From positions 3,906,001 through 3,970,000 of the forward strand of contig CP154795.1 in the NCBI GenBank assembly GCA_039565995.1: DNA of 64,000 bases, written 5' to 3'. The position numbers and the translations under genes were made by a program. Below the pieces are notes generated by a model. That model worked only from the letters and a program-made list of their open reading frames with translations, did no database searches and was not told where the DNA came from. This DNA is from Propionibacteriaceae bacterium ZF39 (GTDB lineage Bacteria; Actinomycetota; Actinomycetes; Propionibacteriales; Propionibacteriaceae). Positions 27,320 through 36,925 of the stretch are shown here, piece by piece. How positions within the stretch are numbered: position 1 is the stretch's first letter; each line of letters opens with the position of its first letter.

Positions 27320-28461
27320 GTCGGCTCCCAGGCAATCGTCACGACGGTCCCCCGTCCGGGGGCGGAATCCACGGTCGCGCTGCCACCCTCGAGCGAGTTC
27401 ATCCGGTGCAGGATGCTCTGCGTCACGCCCAGGCGGGTCCGGATGCGGGTCGGATCGAAGCCGGGTCCGTCATCACTGATCACGACCTTCAGACGAGGCC
27501 CATCGAGGACGATCTCGACCCGGCCGGGCTCGGTGGCGTGCCGCACGGTGTTGCGCACGGCCTCGGCGACGGCGGCCTCCAACTCGATCGCGGTGAGCCT
27601 CGGCATGACGCTGTCCTCGGGGATACCACGCTGGGAGAGGGTCACCGGCACCCCCTCGCGGCCGCATCGCCGGGTGATCCGATCGATGACCTCGAGGAAC
27701 AGCGAGGAGTTCTCGACTTCGGTCTGCACCGGCGTCAGCTGCCGACGAGCGGCCTCGGCCTGGACCCGGAGCTTGTCGGTCGGCACTCCCTCGGCAGCCG
27801 AGGACAACAGAGACAGCACGAAGTCGTGGGTGAGCCGGTCGAGCCTGTCGATCTCCGCGTCGCGGGACTCGAGCATTCCGGCTTCGGCCTGCTCCCGCGC
27901 AGTGCGGGCCAGGACGCGATTCGTCGAGTTGATCTTGGCGATCAGGAAGAGCATGAGCACGAAGAAGAAGCCCGAATAGGCGATCGAGAAGACGAACCGA
28001 ACGATCGAGACATCCCACGTGGTCACGACCAGGATCCGCCACATCACGATCTCGACCAGCAGGCAGTTGAGAAAGAGGCTGACGATGGCGGTCCAGAGCG
28101 GCAGGGTGAAGATCGCCGCCACCGCCGCCAGTCCGGGAATCTGATGGATCCAGAAATCGAGTCGCGCATCGGCGCTGCCCGCGTTCGCGACCAGCGGCCA
28201 GAACGCGACGGCGATCGGATAGGTGCAGGCACCGATGGCCAGCAGGATCCGCCCCATGTCGATGCGATGGGCGATGAAGGCGATCAGGGCGAGTACGCCC
28301 GGCACCCACGCAAGTGACGACAACGCCTGCATCGCCCACTCGAAGGTGTCATCGGTCCCTCCATGGGTCAGCAGACCGCGGAGCGCATGAAACCCATAGA
28401 GCGCTCCGAGGGTCAGCCCGATAGCCCGGTGTTGGCTGGGCGCGAGCCCGTCGGCGTTCAC
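27316..28461 (-). CDS. two-component sensor histidine kinase
   Basis: A 381-residue NarX/LiaS-type kinase: N-terminal membrane segments through about residue 180, then a coiled linker and LDRLTHDFVLSLL, where the His is the likely phospho-acceptor. The ATPase domain has VAEAVRNTVRHATEP (N box), VVISDDGPGFDP (G1) and GRGTVVTIAWEP at the end. It partners the adjacent NarL-type regulator, and overlaps it and the following gene by 4 bp each. Confidence 0.82.
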   Translation of the reverse strand: MNADGLAPSQHRAIGLTLGALYGFHALRGLLTHGGTDDTFEWAMQALSSLAWVPGVLALIAFIAHRIDMGRILLAIGACTYPIAVAFWPLVANAGSADARLDFWIHQIPGLAAVAAIFTLPLWTAIVSLFLNCLLVEIVMWRILVVTTWDVSIVRFVFSIAYSGFFFVLMLFLIAKINSTNRVLARTAREQAEAGMLESRDAEIDRLDRLTHDFVLSLLSSAAEGVPTDKLRVQAEAARRQLTPVQTEVENSSLFLEVIDRITRRCGREGVPVTLSQRGIPEDSVMPRLTAIELEAAVAEAVRNTVRHATEPGRVEIVLDGPRLKVVISDDGPGFDPTRIRTRLGVTQSILHRMNSLEGGSATVDSAPGRGTVVTIAWEPT

Positions 28462-29105
28462 TCCCGCGCCGGCGGCGGCAGTACGCCGTCCTCCACAGCC
28501 CTCTTGTAGAGGTCGACCTTGGTGTGGGCGGCCCGACCCTGTTGGGCGTACTTGGCGCGGATGCGCAGCAGATAGTCGTTGACGGTGGTGATCGAGAGGC
28601 CCGTCTGGGTGGCGACCCGCTTGGCGGACTCACCGCAGGCGAAGAGTTCGAGCACTTCCCGCTGGCGCTCCGACAGGCCGACGGCATCGAGGCCCGGGTC
28701 GGAGTCGACCGCGGCGGCCCACTCGTTGCTGAGGGCGTCGGCATCGTCGCGCAGGCAGCTGCGGATGCGGGCAATGAGTTCTTCGGGGGTGTGGGATTTG
28801 CGCGCGATCCCGCGTACGCCGCCCTTCGCGGCCGAACGGATGAGATAGGCGTTCTCACCGGAGGTGAAGGCGAGCGACGGAATGCCCACTTCGGCCAAGG
28901 CCTTGGCGTTGTCCTCGGGCATCGACCGATCGGCCAGGCTCAGGTCGAGCAGGACGAGATCGAGGCGTTGATTCTGCTCCAGCAGCTCGGGGACATTGCG
29001 GCCTGTCGCCACGAGCCGGAGGTCGTCGGTTTCTTCCAGAAGGGCCGTGATCCCGAGTGAAACGGCGAAGTGGTCATCCACCAGGCCGATCGCGTGCTGC
29101 TCCAC
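28458..29105 (-). CDS. NarL/LuxR-family response regulator
   Basis: A 215-residue regulator. Receiver domain: acidic pair at VDDHFAV, phospho-accepting Asp in LVLLDLSLADR and Lys in RGIARKSHTP. DNA-binding domain: LSERQREVLELFACGESAKRVATQTGLSITTVNDYLLRIRAK. GTG start with AGGAAGAG upstream. A 10-bp inverted repeat lies 67 bp upstream and is a candidate autoregulatory site. Confidence 0.88.
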   Translation of the reverse strand: MEQHAIGLVDDHFAVSLGITALLEETDDLRLVATGRNVPELLEQNQRLDLVLLDLSLADRSMPEDNAKALAEVGIPSLAFTSGENAYLIRSAAKGGVRGIARKSHTPEELIARIRSCLRDDADALSNEWAAAVDSDPGLDAVGLSERQREVLELFACGESAKRVATQTGLSITTVNDYLLRIRAKYAQQGRAAHTKVDLYKRAVEDGVLPPPARE

Positions 29106-29171
29106 GTGTTCTCTTCCTGTCTCTCATGCCCTCAGAATTGAGGACTGGTCTCCTCGGAGGTCCCTTTCTAG

Positions 29172-29209
29172 GATGACTCATGGATGGCTGCATTGGGGGA
29201 TGAGTCATC
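29172..29209. promoter_or_regulatory. inverted repeat upstream of the response-regulator operon
   Basis: GATGACTCAT and ATGAGTCATC are perfect 10-bp arms with an 18-nt spacer. The dyad lies in the promoter region of the RR-HK-membrane protein operon and beside the fumarase terminator. Confidence 0.5.
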
Positions 29210-29216
29210 AACTTCA

Positions 29217-29244
29217 TGAGGCCCCGGCTCCGGCCGGGGCCTCA
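29217..29244. terminator. strong hairpin at the fumarase 3' end
   Basis: TGAGGCCCCGGC and GCCGGGGCCTCA pair over 12 bp around a TCCG loop. A CTTTTT run follows on the + strand; on the minus strand, along which fumarase is read, the hairpin begins 5 nt after its stop. Confidence 0.7.
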
Positions 29245-29249
29245 CTTTT

Positions 29250-30938
<1,689 letters not shown>

Positions 30939-31113
30939 CGTTCCTCCTCGATTCGGGCGTACACGCCCATCTTTCCATCTCCCGCAAGACGGAGGGCACA
31001 CGTGGGCCGATCAGGTTCCTCAATCACCGGTTGTGGGACGGGTGCGGGTGTTAGCTTCGTTTGCGACAAGATCTTTTCCGTCAGCAACGCAACGCCTTTG
31101 GGAGGCAACAATC

Positions 31114-32298
31114 ATGGAAAAGCGTGAGGTCGTCGTCCTTGCCGCCGCTCGGTCCGCCGTTGGCACCTTCGGTGGCTCCCTGTCCGGCATGGAGCCCATC
31201 GACCTGGCTGCCGAGGTCATGAAGGCAACCATCGAGCGCTCTGGCGTCGATCCCAACCAGATCGGGTACGCCACCGTCGGCAACATCATCCCCACTGAGC
31301 CCCGCTACGCCTACGTCTCCCGGGTCGCCTCCGTCCAGGCCGGCCTGCCCGAGACCTCCGTCGCCATGCAGGTCAACCGCCTGTGCGCCTCCGGCCTCCA
31401 GGCCATCGTCACCTCCGCCCAGCAGATCGAGCTCGGTGACTACGACTACGCCGTCGGTGGCGGTGTCGAGGTCATGAGCCGTGGCACCTATATGGCCCCG
31501 GCCATGCGCTCGGGTGCCCGCATGGGCGACGCCCAGCTCAACGACTCGATGGTGAACGCGCTGACCGACCCCTTCGGTGTCGGCCACATGGGCGTGACCG
31601 CCGAGAATCTCGCTGATCAGTACTCCATCTCCCGCGAGGAGCAGGACCAGCTCGCGCTGCAGAGCCAGGAGCGTGCGCTCAACGCCATCGCCGAGGGCCG
31701 CTTCAAGGAACAGATCGTTCCGATCACCCTGAAGTCCCGCAAGGGCGAGACGGTCTTCGACACCGATGAGCACCCGCGTCAGGGCGTCACCATCGAGGCG
31801 CTGGCCAAGATGCGCCCGGCCTTCAAGAAGGACGGCTCCGTCACCGCCGGCAACGCCTCCGGCATCAACGACGGCGCGTCGTTCTTCGTGCTCGCCGACG
31901 CCGAGGTGGCCGCCAAGAACGGCCAGACCCCGATCGCCAAGATCGTCGGGTACGCCGTCGCCGGCGTCGACCACGCCATCATGGGTTATGGCCCGGTCCC
32001 GGCCGTCAAGAAGGTCCTCGACAAGACCGGCCTGACGCTGGAGCAGATCGACGTCATCGAGTCGAACGAGGCCTTCGCGGCCCAGGCCTGCACCGTGGCC
32101 AAGGAGCTCGGCCTCGATCCCGAGAAGACCAACGTCAACGGCGGCGCCATCGCCCTGGGTCACCCGATCGGTGCCTCCGGCGCGATCATCGCCACCAAGG
32201 CGCTCTATGAGCTCAAGCGCGTCGAGGGCAAGTATGCCCTCGTCACCATGTGCGTCGGCGGCGGTCAGGGTATCGCCGTCATCTTCGAGCGCATGTGA
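31114..32298 (+). CDS. acetyl-CoA C-acetyltransferase (thiolase)
   Basis: A 394-residue thiolase. Catalytic residues: Cys in VNRLCASGLQAI (about residue 92), His in GGAIALGHPIGASGA and Cys in LVTMCVGGGQG near the C terminus. It condenses or cleaves acetoacetyl-CoA in fatty acid, ketone body or polyhydroxyalkanoate metabolism. Strong ribosome site GGGAGG and the start ATG at 31114; the frame is open further upstream without support. Two hairpins follow. Confidence 0.94.
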   Translation: MEKREVVVLAAARSAVGTFGGSLSGMEPIDLAAEVMKATIERSGVDPNQIGYATVGNIIPTEPRYAYVSRVASVQAGLPETSVAMQVNRLCASGLQAIVTSAQQIELGDYDYAVGGGVEVMSRGTYMAPAMRSGARMGDAQLNDSMVNALTDPFGVGHMGVTAENLADQYSISREEQDQLALQSQERALNAIAEGRFKEQIVPITLKSRKGETVFDTDEHPRQGVTIEALAKMRPAFKKDGSVTAGNASGINDGASFFVLADAEVAAKNGQTPIAKIVGYAVAGVDHAIMGYGPVPAVKKVLDKTGLTLEQIDVIESNEAFAAQACTVAKELGLDPEKTNVNGGAIALGHPIGASGAIIATKALYELKRVEGKYALVTMCVGGGQGIAVIFERM

Positions 32299-32301
32299 TC
32301 C

Positions 32302-32377
32302 GAGAGCCATTGGCTCTCAAACCAGAAGCATCAGCCCCGCTCGCATCGCGGTTCACCTCCGGGTGGGCCGCGATGCG
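32302..32377 (+). terminator. two hairpins after the thiolase gene
   Basis: The first is GAGAGCC-ATT-GGCTCTC, 3 bp after the stop. The second is a 10-bp stem CGCATCGCGG/CCGCGATGCG (32342-32377) enclosing a 4-bp inner stem CACC-TCCG-GGTG. Neither has a U tract. Composition drops in GC just after them. Confidence 0.5.
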
Positions 32378-32403
32378 GCGTATAGCCTCTCGGCTTCACC
32401 GCG

Positions 32404-32724
32404 TTAGACTGTTGCATTTCCTGCTGATGGCTCTAACAGCTCAAACAAGGGTGCGTTCATCGCACCAACCATTTGTATGCCTGACTTTTGCAGTCTTAGC
32501 GCGCCAGCAGAAAAGCGGTGTGAGGGATAGACAGCTGAGGCATTCGTAACAGGACGCCGAACGATCGCGCCTGCCATCAGACTGCGCCGGGCCCGCTGGA
32601 CCACCCTCTTCCAGATTTTCGTGTGTGCAGGATCTGAGGACACCGCTCCAATGATCGACTCACGCAGTCCTGTCGCCGACACATATCCTGGCTGCACGTA
32701 CATGAAAGAACCATTGTCTCGCAT
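32404..32724 (-). CDS. hypothetical protein, 106 residues
   Basis: I do not recognise it. It reads as a plausible small, basic, soluble protein (VYPSHRFSAGALRLQ and KIWKRVVQRARRSLMAG are its clearest patches) with no membrane segment. Its ATG starts 2 bp after the stop of the preceding minus-strand ORF, so the two may form a pair. Base composition is lower in GC than the flanks, which marks acquired DNA. Confidence 0.4.
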   Translation of the reverse strand: MRDNGSFMYVQPGYVSATGLRESIIGAVSSDPAHTKIWKRVVQRARRSLMAGAIVRRPVTNASAVYPSHRFSAGALRLQKSGIQMVGAMNAPLFELLEPSAGNATV

Positions 32725-32726
32725 AA

Positions 32727-32981
32727 TTACCTTCGTTCCTCGTCGGGTTTGCAGGCATGGCCCTCCCGTGTCACGAGACTAATAGGACCAAGTGAGATCC
32801 AGATTTCAAGAAGACCTTCGAGACTCCCTAAGCGAGCCCAGTCCAATGGAAGAATTCGCTCATAATCGCTGGCCTCAGTGTAGAAATCGATGCCGTTCAA
32901 CCACTTAGGAAGCAGAATGGTGAGTAACTCTTCTCGTCCTGCATGAAACTGGAGATGCATCCTTTCGATCACGAACCCCAC
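32727..32981 (-). CDS. hypothetical protein, 84 residues, at the 5' side of a small pair
   Basis: An unrecognised small acidic protein with LLTILLPKWLNGIDFYTEASDYERILPLDW. The start is uncertain: GTG at 32981, GTG at 32972 and ATG at 32960 are all possible, with AGGAAGAGG upstream. Together with the following ORF and the SUKH gene upstream it resembles the small-gene clutter at toxin-immunity loci, but no toxin is identifiable. Confidence 0.4.
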   Translation of the reverse strand: MGFVIERMHLQFHAGREELLTILLPKWLNGIDFYTEASDYERILPLDWARLGSLEGLLEIWISLGPISLVTREGHACKPDEERR

Positions 32982-33104
32982 CTCTTCCTAGTCTTGGTTC
33001 CCGAGCCGTGTCCCGTGGTCAATGATGACCTAGAACCAGTGCTGCCTTCCATTCACCCTTAGGATGATAGAAGTAATTGGGCCCTCCACTGGCCCTGGGG
33101 CGAT

Positions 33105-33689
33105 TCATCTTGTCTGGTCAGTCCACCAGTGCACAGCGGGGTTCAACTCTGCCGCAAGCTTTCCGAAGCGCAGGTCATTCATCTCGAGATACCCGTCGGA
33201 GTCGATGAAGAACACTCCACGATCGAACGCAGCAGCCAACGTCACCACCATGTCCGTTAGTGAGCGGAACTCGACCGGATGCTCCGCCTCGTCGATCCGA
33301 AAGCGACGAACCCAACCTGATGACCGCCCCCCTAGCTCGACCAGATAGAAATCACCAGCGCCATCGGTGAACAATGGCAGCCATCCATGATTCCAGCGAG
33401 GATCGGTCACAAAGGAGCGATAGTTGGCGAGCACATCCTCCAGCGAGAGCAGATAGAAGCCTGGAAATAGGTGGAGATCATCCAGCGTCGCGCCTGCCGT
33501 CTGTGTGCCGTCACGCCACACATACAGGGTCTCGACTTCCATATTGTGGGGCAATCCGGCAGCCATAATCTGCCGACAACCTCTTGAGGCGTCCGCCCAG
33601 GCTTGAGCGCCTGCAGCAAGGTGCCGCGATGAAGGTTTTCCAAAACCAACCTTGATCCGGCACAACCCCTCTGACAGATCAGTCATCAC
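33105..33689 (-). pseudogene. SMI1/KNR4 (SUKH) family gene with two compensating frameshifts
   Basis: The C-terminal 130 residues read well as SUKH: LYVWRDGTQ, HLFPGFYLLSLEDVL, WLPLFTDGAGDFYLVEL. SUKH proteins are often immunity partners of polymorphic toxins. The N-terminal 40 residues in this frame look unnatural, but the other frame gives LLQALKPGRTPQEVVGRL, a good match to SUKH start helices. A shift near 33645 and an opposite one near 33550 would restore one continuous protein. So it is either decayed or mis-sequenced. Confidence 0.55.
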
Positions 33690-33977
33690 GGGCCAATCCT
33701 GACATTGAAAGGATCACCCGATGCCAACCCCGCTGTTCCGGAAAGAGCGACTGGGCACGCCCCTAATGCGGCACGCTTGGCGGAAGCGGGTCCGATGCGG
33801 GCTACTTGGGTCTCCGATCGCGAGACACGCGTATGGCCCTCCCGCCTACCATCCTTTACTCGCATCGGTTCAGCTTGCGCCTCGGGCGCCCCGTGCACCT
33901 GTTGTCGGGATGAGAATGATGCTACCGCGTGTGGGCTCGGTGCCGATCCAGCAAGAGCGTTACGCGCGATCAATCCC
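33690..33977. other. 288 bp without a recognisable gene in the low-GC island
   Basis: The frames are open in part, but none has a convincing start, ribosome site or protein-like composition. It separates the frameshifted SUKH gene from the amber-interrupted gene and may be remnant coding sequence. Confidence 0.4.
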
Positions 33978-34229
33978 CTATTCCTCGCCCTCGGGCAAGG
34001 CCTCGAAGCGGTCGCAGCCGTCGTGCTCGAACCTAACTCTTCCGTCAAAGAAGGACGCGCCGTTCGAACACACCCCCCAATCCTCTCCGGGCAACCCTGC
34101 CAGCGGCAACTAATGCCGACACCCCCCGCATTGCTCCCAGTACCACGAGTCGATGTAGTCATCAGCAGCCGTGGAGCGATTAACCCGCTGAATCCATCGG
34201 TCGTGAATTGCCTGATCCAACTCCTTCAT
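33978..34229 (-). pseudogene. small Cys-rich family protein split by an in-frame amber codon
   Basis: From ATG 34229 the frame gives MKELDQAIHDRWIQRVNRST, then WYWEQCGGCRH, a TAG at 34112-34110, and continues in the same frame with LPLAGLPGEDWGVCSNGA, FFDGRVRFEHDGCDRFEALP and a final TAG at 33978. The two halves join into one protein of the small actinobacterial family with CGGCR-x-(Y)-DWG-CSN-FDGR-FEHDGC (DUF3027-like, from memory). In that family a Tyr stands where the TAG is, so a single base change explains it. Confidence 0.6.
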
Positions 34230-34248
34230 CCTTGGTATTTCCCCTCGA

Positions 34249-34335
34249 TTACACACTCCTCAACAGCAAGCTGGAGTGCGACACAGTGTAGAACCACATT
34301 TGGAACCTGCGCTCTGGCCACTCGTTTCGCTTCAT
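34249..34335 (-). pseudogene. 28-codon fragment of a small conserved protein
   Basis: Starting at ATG 34335 with AGGAG 6 nt upstream, it encodes WPERRFQMWFYTVSHSSLLL and stops at TAA after RSV. Longer actinobacterial proteins with (W)xYTVSHSxLLLRS continue past this point, so the gene has probably been cut. It lies just upstream of the amber-interrupted gene in the same orientation. Confidence 0.45.
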
Positions 34336-34483
34336 AGAGACTCCTAACCGATGGGATGCCCAGGGGCTCCCCAATTGTCCCAACCAACCAAGATCATCGG
34401 AACTATTCAGATGATCTTGATCTGCAGTGACAAATGGGAGGGGCCATCGCGCCGGCTCCGGGGGTCGGGCGCATACTTGCCCC

Positions 34484-35395
34484 GTGACTGAACTGATTAC
34501 TCCGCGCGAGGTGCCCCTGGGTGGGCTGCGTGCGATGACCGTCCGGCGGACTCTTCCCACCCGCACCCGCTCCCTCGTCGGCGCGTGGTGTTTCCTCGAC
34601 CACTATGGGCCCGACCACGTGGCCGAAACCGGCGGGATGGAGGTCGCCCGGCATCCACACACCTGCCTGGCCACTGTGAGTTGGCTGTTCACCGGTGAGA
34701 TCGACCATCTGGATTCGGGTGGGAACTCCGCCCGCGTCCGCCCCGGCGAGCTCAACCTCATGTCCGCGGGCCGCGGCATCACCCACTCGGAGTTTTCCAC
34801 CCCCGAGACCGATGTGCTGCACGGCGTACAGCTCTGGTTCGCTCTCCCCGACCACGCCCGCCTGGGTGACAACCGGTTCGATCACTATCGCCCGGAGCCG
34901 GTCGCGCTGCCCGACGGCGGCGAGATCCTCGTGTTCCTGGGCTCGCTGCTCGGTTCAACCTCTCCGGTCGAGACCCCGACCGAGCTCATCGGTGCCGAGA
35001 TCCGCATGCCGGCCGGGACGAAGCTGACTCTCCCGGTGAACCCGGCCCACGAGCACGCGCTGCTCGTCGACACCGGTGCGGCCGCACTCGACGGCCAGGA
35101 CCTCAACCGCGGCGACCTCGGGTTCGTCGAGGCCGGGGCCGAGTCGCTCGAGATCGTTGCAGGCGCCGAAGACCTGCGGGCCGTGCTCATCGGCGGGGAG
35201 CCGTTCGGCGAACAGATCGTGATGTGGTGGAACTTCATCGGCCGGTCCCACGACGAGATCGTGGCGTTCCGGGAGGCGTACCAGCACGAGATCACCACCG
35301 GCGAGGTGGGCGATTTCGGGCCGTTCCCGGTGGGCACGCCGACCCCGATCCCCGCGCCGCCCATGCCGAACGCACGGTTGCGTCTCCGGGGGTAG
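34484..35395 (+). CDS. pirin family protein
   Basis: A 303-residue bicupin of the pirin family. Conserved patches: WCFLDHYGPDHV, MEVARHPHTCLATVSWLFTGEIDHLDSGG (metal-site His), PGELNLMSAGRGITHSEFS. Pirins bind a single metal ion and some have quercetinase activity. The GTG start was chosen because the family aligns from there; no clear ribosome site is seen. An unrelated small membrane gene and a second pirin follow. Confidence 0.88.
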   Translation: MTELITPREVPLGGLRAMTVRRTLPTRTRSLVGAWCFLDHYGPDHVAETGGMEVARHPHTCLATVSWLFTGEIDHLDSGGNSARVRPGELNLMSAGRGITHSEFSTPETDVLHGVQLWFALPDHARLGDNRFDHYRPEPVALPDGGEILVFLGSLLGSTSPVETPTELIGAEIRMPAGTKLTLPVNPAHEHALLVDTGAAALDGQDLNRGDLGFVEAGAESLEIVAGAEDLRAVLIGGEPFGEQIVMWWNFIGRSHDEIVAFREAYQHEITTGEVGDFGPFPVGTPTPIPAPPMPNARLRLRG

Positions 35396-35445
35396 GCATC
35401 GCCGCCTAGGCTTGTAATCCCACCCACAGATTTGGGAGGCAGGCC

Positions 35446-35871
35446 ATGCGGAAGTTCTCTCGCGACGAGGTCCTGCTCCTGCGCGACAGCCAGGTGAATG
35501 CCTTCGCCAGCCTCGCGGTCTATGTGAGCGTCTGGACGCTCGCGCAGATCCTGCTGACCCTGACGGGCGCGGACATGCCGGGCGTAGAGTTCTTCGATCC
35601 CCACGGCAACTTTTCGACCCCCGGCATCGTGCTCGGACTGCTGTTCTTCGCGTCCGCATTCCTGCCCCACTGGCTGATGTTGCGGCGCTACGGGTTGTCC
35701 TGGCGCGAAGGGGCCCGCCTGGTGCGTGATCTGCGGGAGGGCCTGCACGAGGATGCCGCGCACGAGCGCCCGCCCGAGCGCGTGGCCACCCAGGACGCAG
35801 GCGTGGACACCTATTGGGAGGAGCGCTGGGAGGAGTTCCTGTCCCAACGGGACGACCCGGACGGAAAATAA
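35446..35871 (+). CDS. small membrane protein of unknown function
   Basis: A 141-residue protein with two hydrophobic segments (residues 20-42 and 62-80) and a charged, acidic C-terminal tail rich in Glu (YWEERWEEFL). A GGGAGG ribosome site precedes the ATG. I do not recognise the family. It lies between two pirin genes; whether it shares their function is unknown. Confidence 0.6.
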   Translation: MRKFSRDEVLLLRDSQVNAFASLAVYVSVWTLAQILLTLTGADMPGVEFFDPHGNFSTPGIVLGLLFFASAFLPHWLMLRRYGLSWREGARLVRDLREGLHEDAAHERPPERVATQDAGVDTYWEERWEEFLSQRDDPDGK

Positions 35872-35886
35872 GCGACCGTGGAATAT

Positions 35887-35902
35887 AGTTGACGCATCAA
35901 CT
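35887..35902. promoter_or_regulatory. MarR-type palindrome upstream of the second pirin
   Basis: AGTTGA-CGCA-TCAACT is a perfect 6-bp inverted repeat with a 4-bp spacer. The TTGA-N4-TCAA core is typical of MarR-family operators, and its TTGACG could also serve as a -35 element. It is 49 bp before the ATG of the pirin. Confidence 0.55.
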
Positions 35903-35950
35903 GTTACACCTGGCGTACCCGATCCAACCGACCGCCCGAAAGGACACGCC

Positions 35951-36925
35951 ATGCCTGCCGTGACCGCCGACACCCTGACACTGCCCCGCTTGTCCCCCGC
36001 TGCTCCCGACGCGACCGAACGCCGGGTCATCACCATCGGCAAGGGCCCGCAGGGGCTCGAGGGTGAGGGCTTCCCCGTGCGCCGCGCGTTCGCCGGGACG
36101 CGGACCGAGCTGCTCGACCCGTTCATCCACATGGACCAGATGGGTGAGGTGGAGTACGCCCCCGGCGAGCCCCGCGGCACCGACTGGCACCCGCACCGTG
36201 GGTTCGAGACCGTGACCTACATCATCGACGGCCGCTTCCAGCACCAGGATTCCCACGGCGGCGGCGGCATGATCGAGAACGGCGCGACGCAGTGGATGAC
36301 CGCCGGCTCCGGCGTACTCCACATCGAAACCCCGCCCAAGGAACTCGTCGACTCCGGCGGCATGTTCCATGGCATCCAGCTCTGGGTAAACCTGCCGAGC
36401 AAGGACAAGTTCATCGCCCCGCGCTATCAGAACCTGACCGGCGACCGTGTCGGCCTGGTGACCACGCCCGATGCCGGTGCGCTGGTCCGGATCATCGCCG
36501 GTGAGATCGAGGGGCATCAGGGGCCGGGCTCGACGCATACGCCGATCGTGATGGCGCATACGACCGTCCAGCCGGGCGCGCAGCTGTCGCTGCCGTGGCG
36601 CAAGGACTTCAACGCTTTGGCTTATGTGTTGTCCGGCAAGGGCACCGTCGGTGTCCAGCAGCGGCCGATCAGCGAGGGCAACCTCGCCGTGCTGGCCGAC
36701 GGTGACCGCATCACGTTCACCGCGTCGGAGCAGCAGGATTCTAAGTCCCCCGCGCTCGAACTGCTCCTGCTCGGCGGCCAGCCGATCGGCGAGCCGGTCT
36801 TCCACTACGGCCCGTTCGTCATGAACACCCGCGACGAGGTCATCAAGGCGATCGAGGACTATCAGTCCGGCAGCTTCGGCCAGATTCCGGCCGACGCCCT
36901 GCGGCCGTACCACGGCCGTCGCTGA
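35951..36925 (+). CDS. pirin family protein (second copy)
   Basis: A 324-residue pirin, distinct from its neighbour: HMDQMGEVEYAPGEPRGTDWHPHRGFETVTYIIDG carries the cupin His pair and QHQDSHGGGGMIENGATQWMTAGSGVLH the second metal-binding block. AAGGA precedes the ATG. It sits behind a MarR-type palindrome, and pirins are often controlled by MarR-like sensors of phenolics, but no MarR gene is adjacent; the nearest MarR-like domain is in the fusion protein at 982-1995. Confidence 0.92.
   Translation: MPAVTADTLTLPRLSPAAPDATERRVITIGKGPQGLEGEGFPVRRAFAGTRTELLDPFIHMDQMGEVEYAPGEPRGTDWHPHRGFETVTYIIDGRFQHQDSHGGGGMIENGATQWMTAGSGVLHIETPPKELVDSGGMFHGIQLWVNLPSKDKFIAPRYQNLTGDRVGLVTTPDAGALVRIIAGEIEGHQGPGSTHTPIVMAHTTVQPGAQLSLPWRKDFNALAYVLSGKGTVGVQQRPISEGNLAVLADGDRITFTASEQQDSKSPALELLLLGGQPIGEPVFHYGPFVMNTRDEVIKAIEDYQSGSFGQIPADALRPYHGRR

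Noticed and set aside
25994-27979. 661-residue open frame on the + strand overlapping NikE and two kinase-like genes
   Set aside because: Antisense shadow of the RR-HK operon; no conserved motif.
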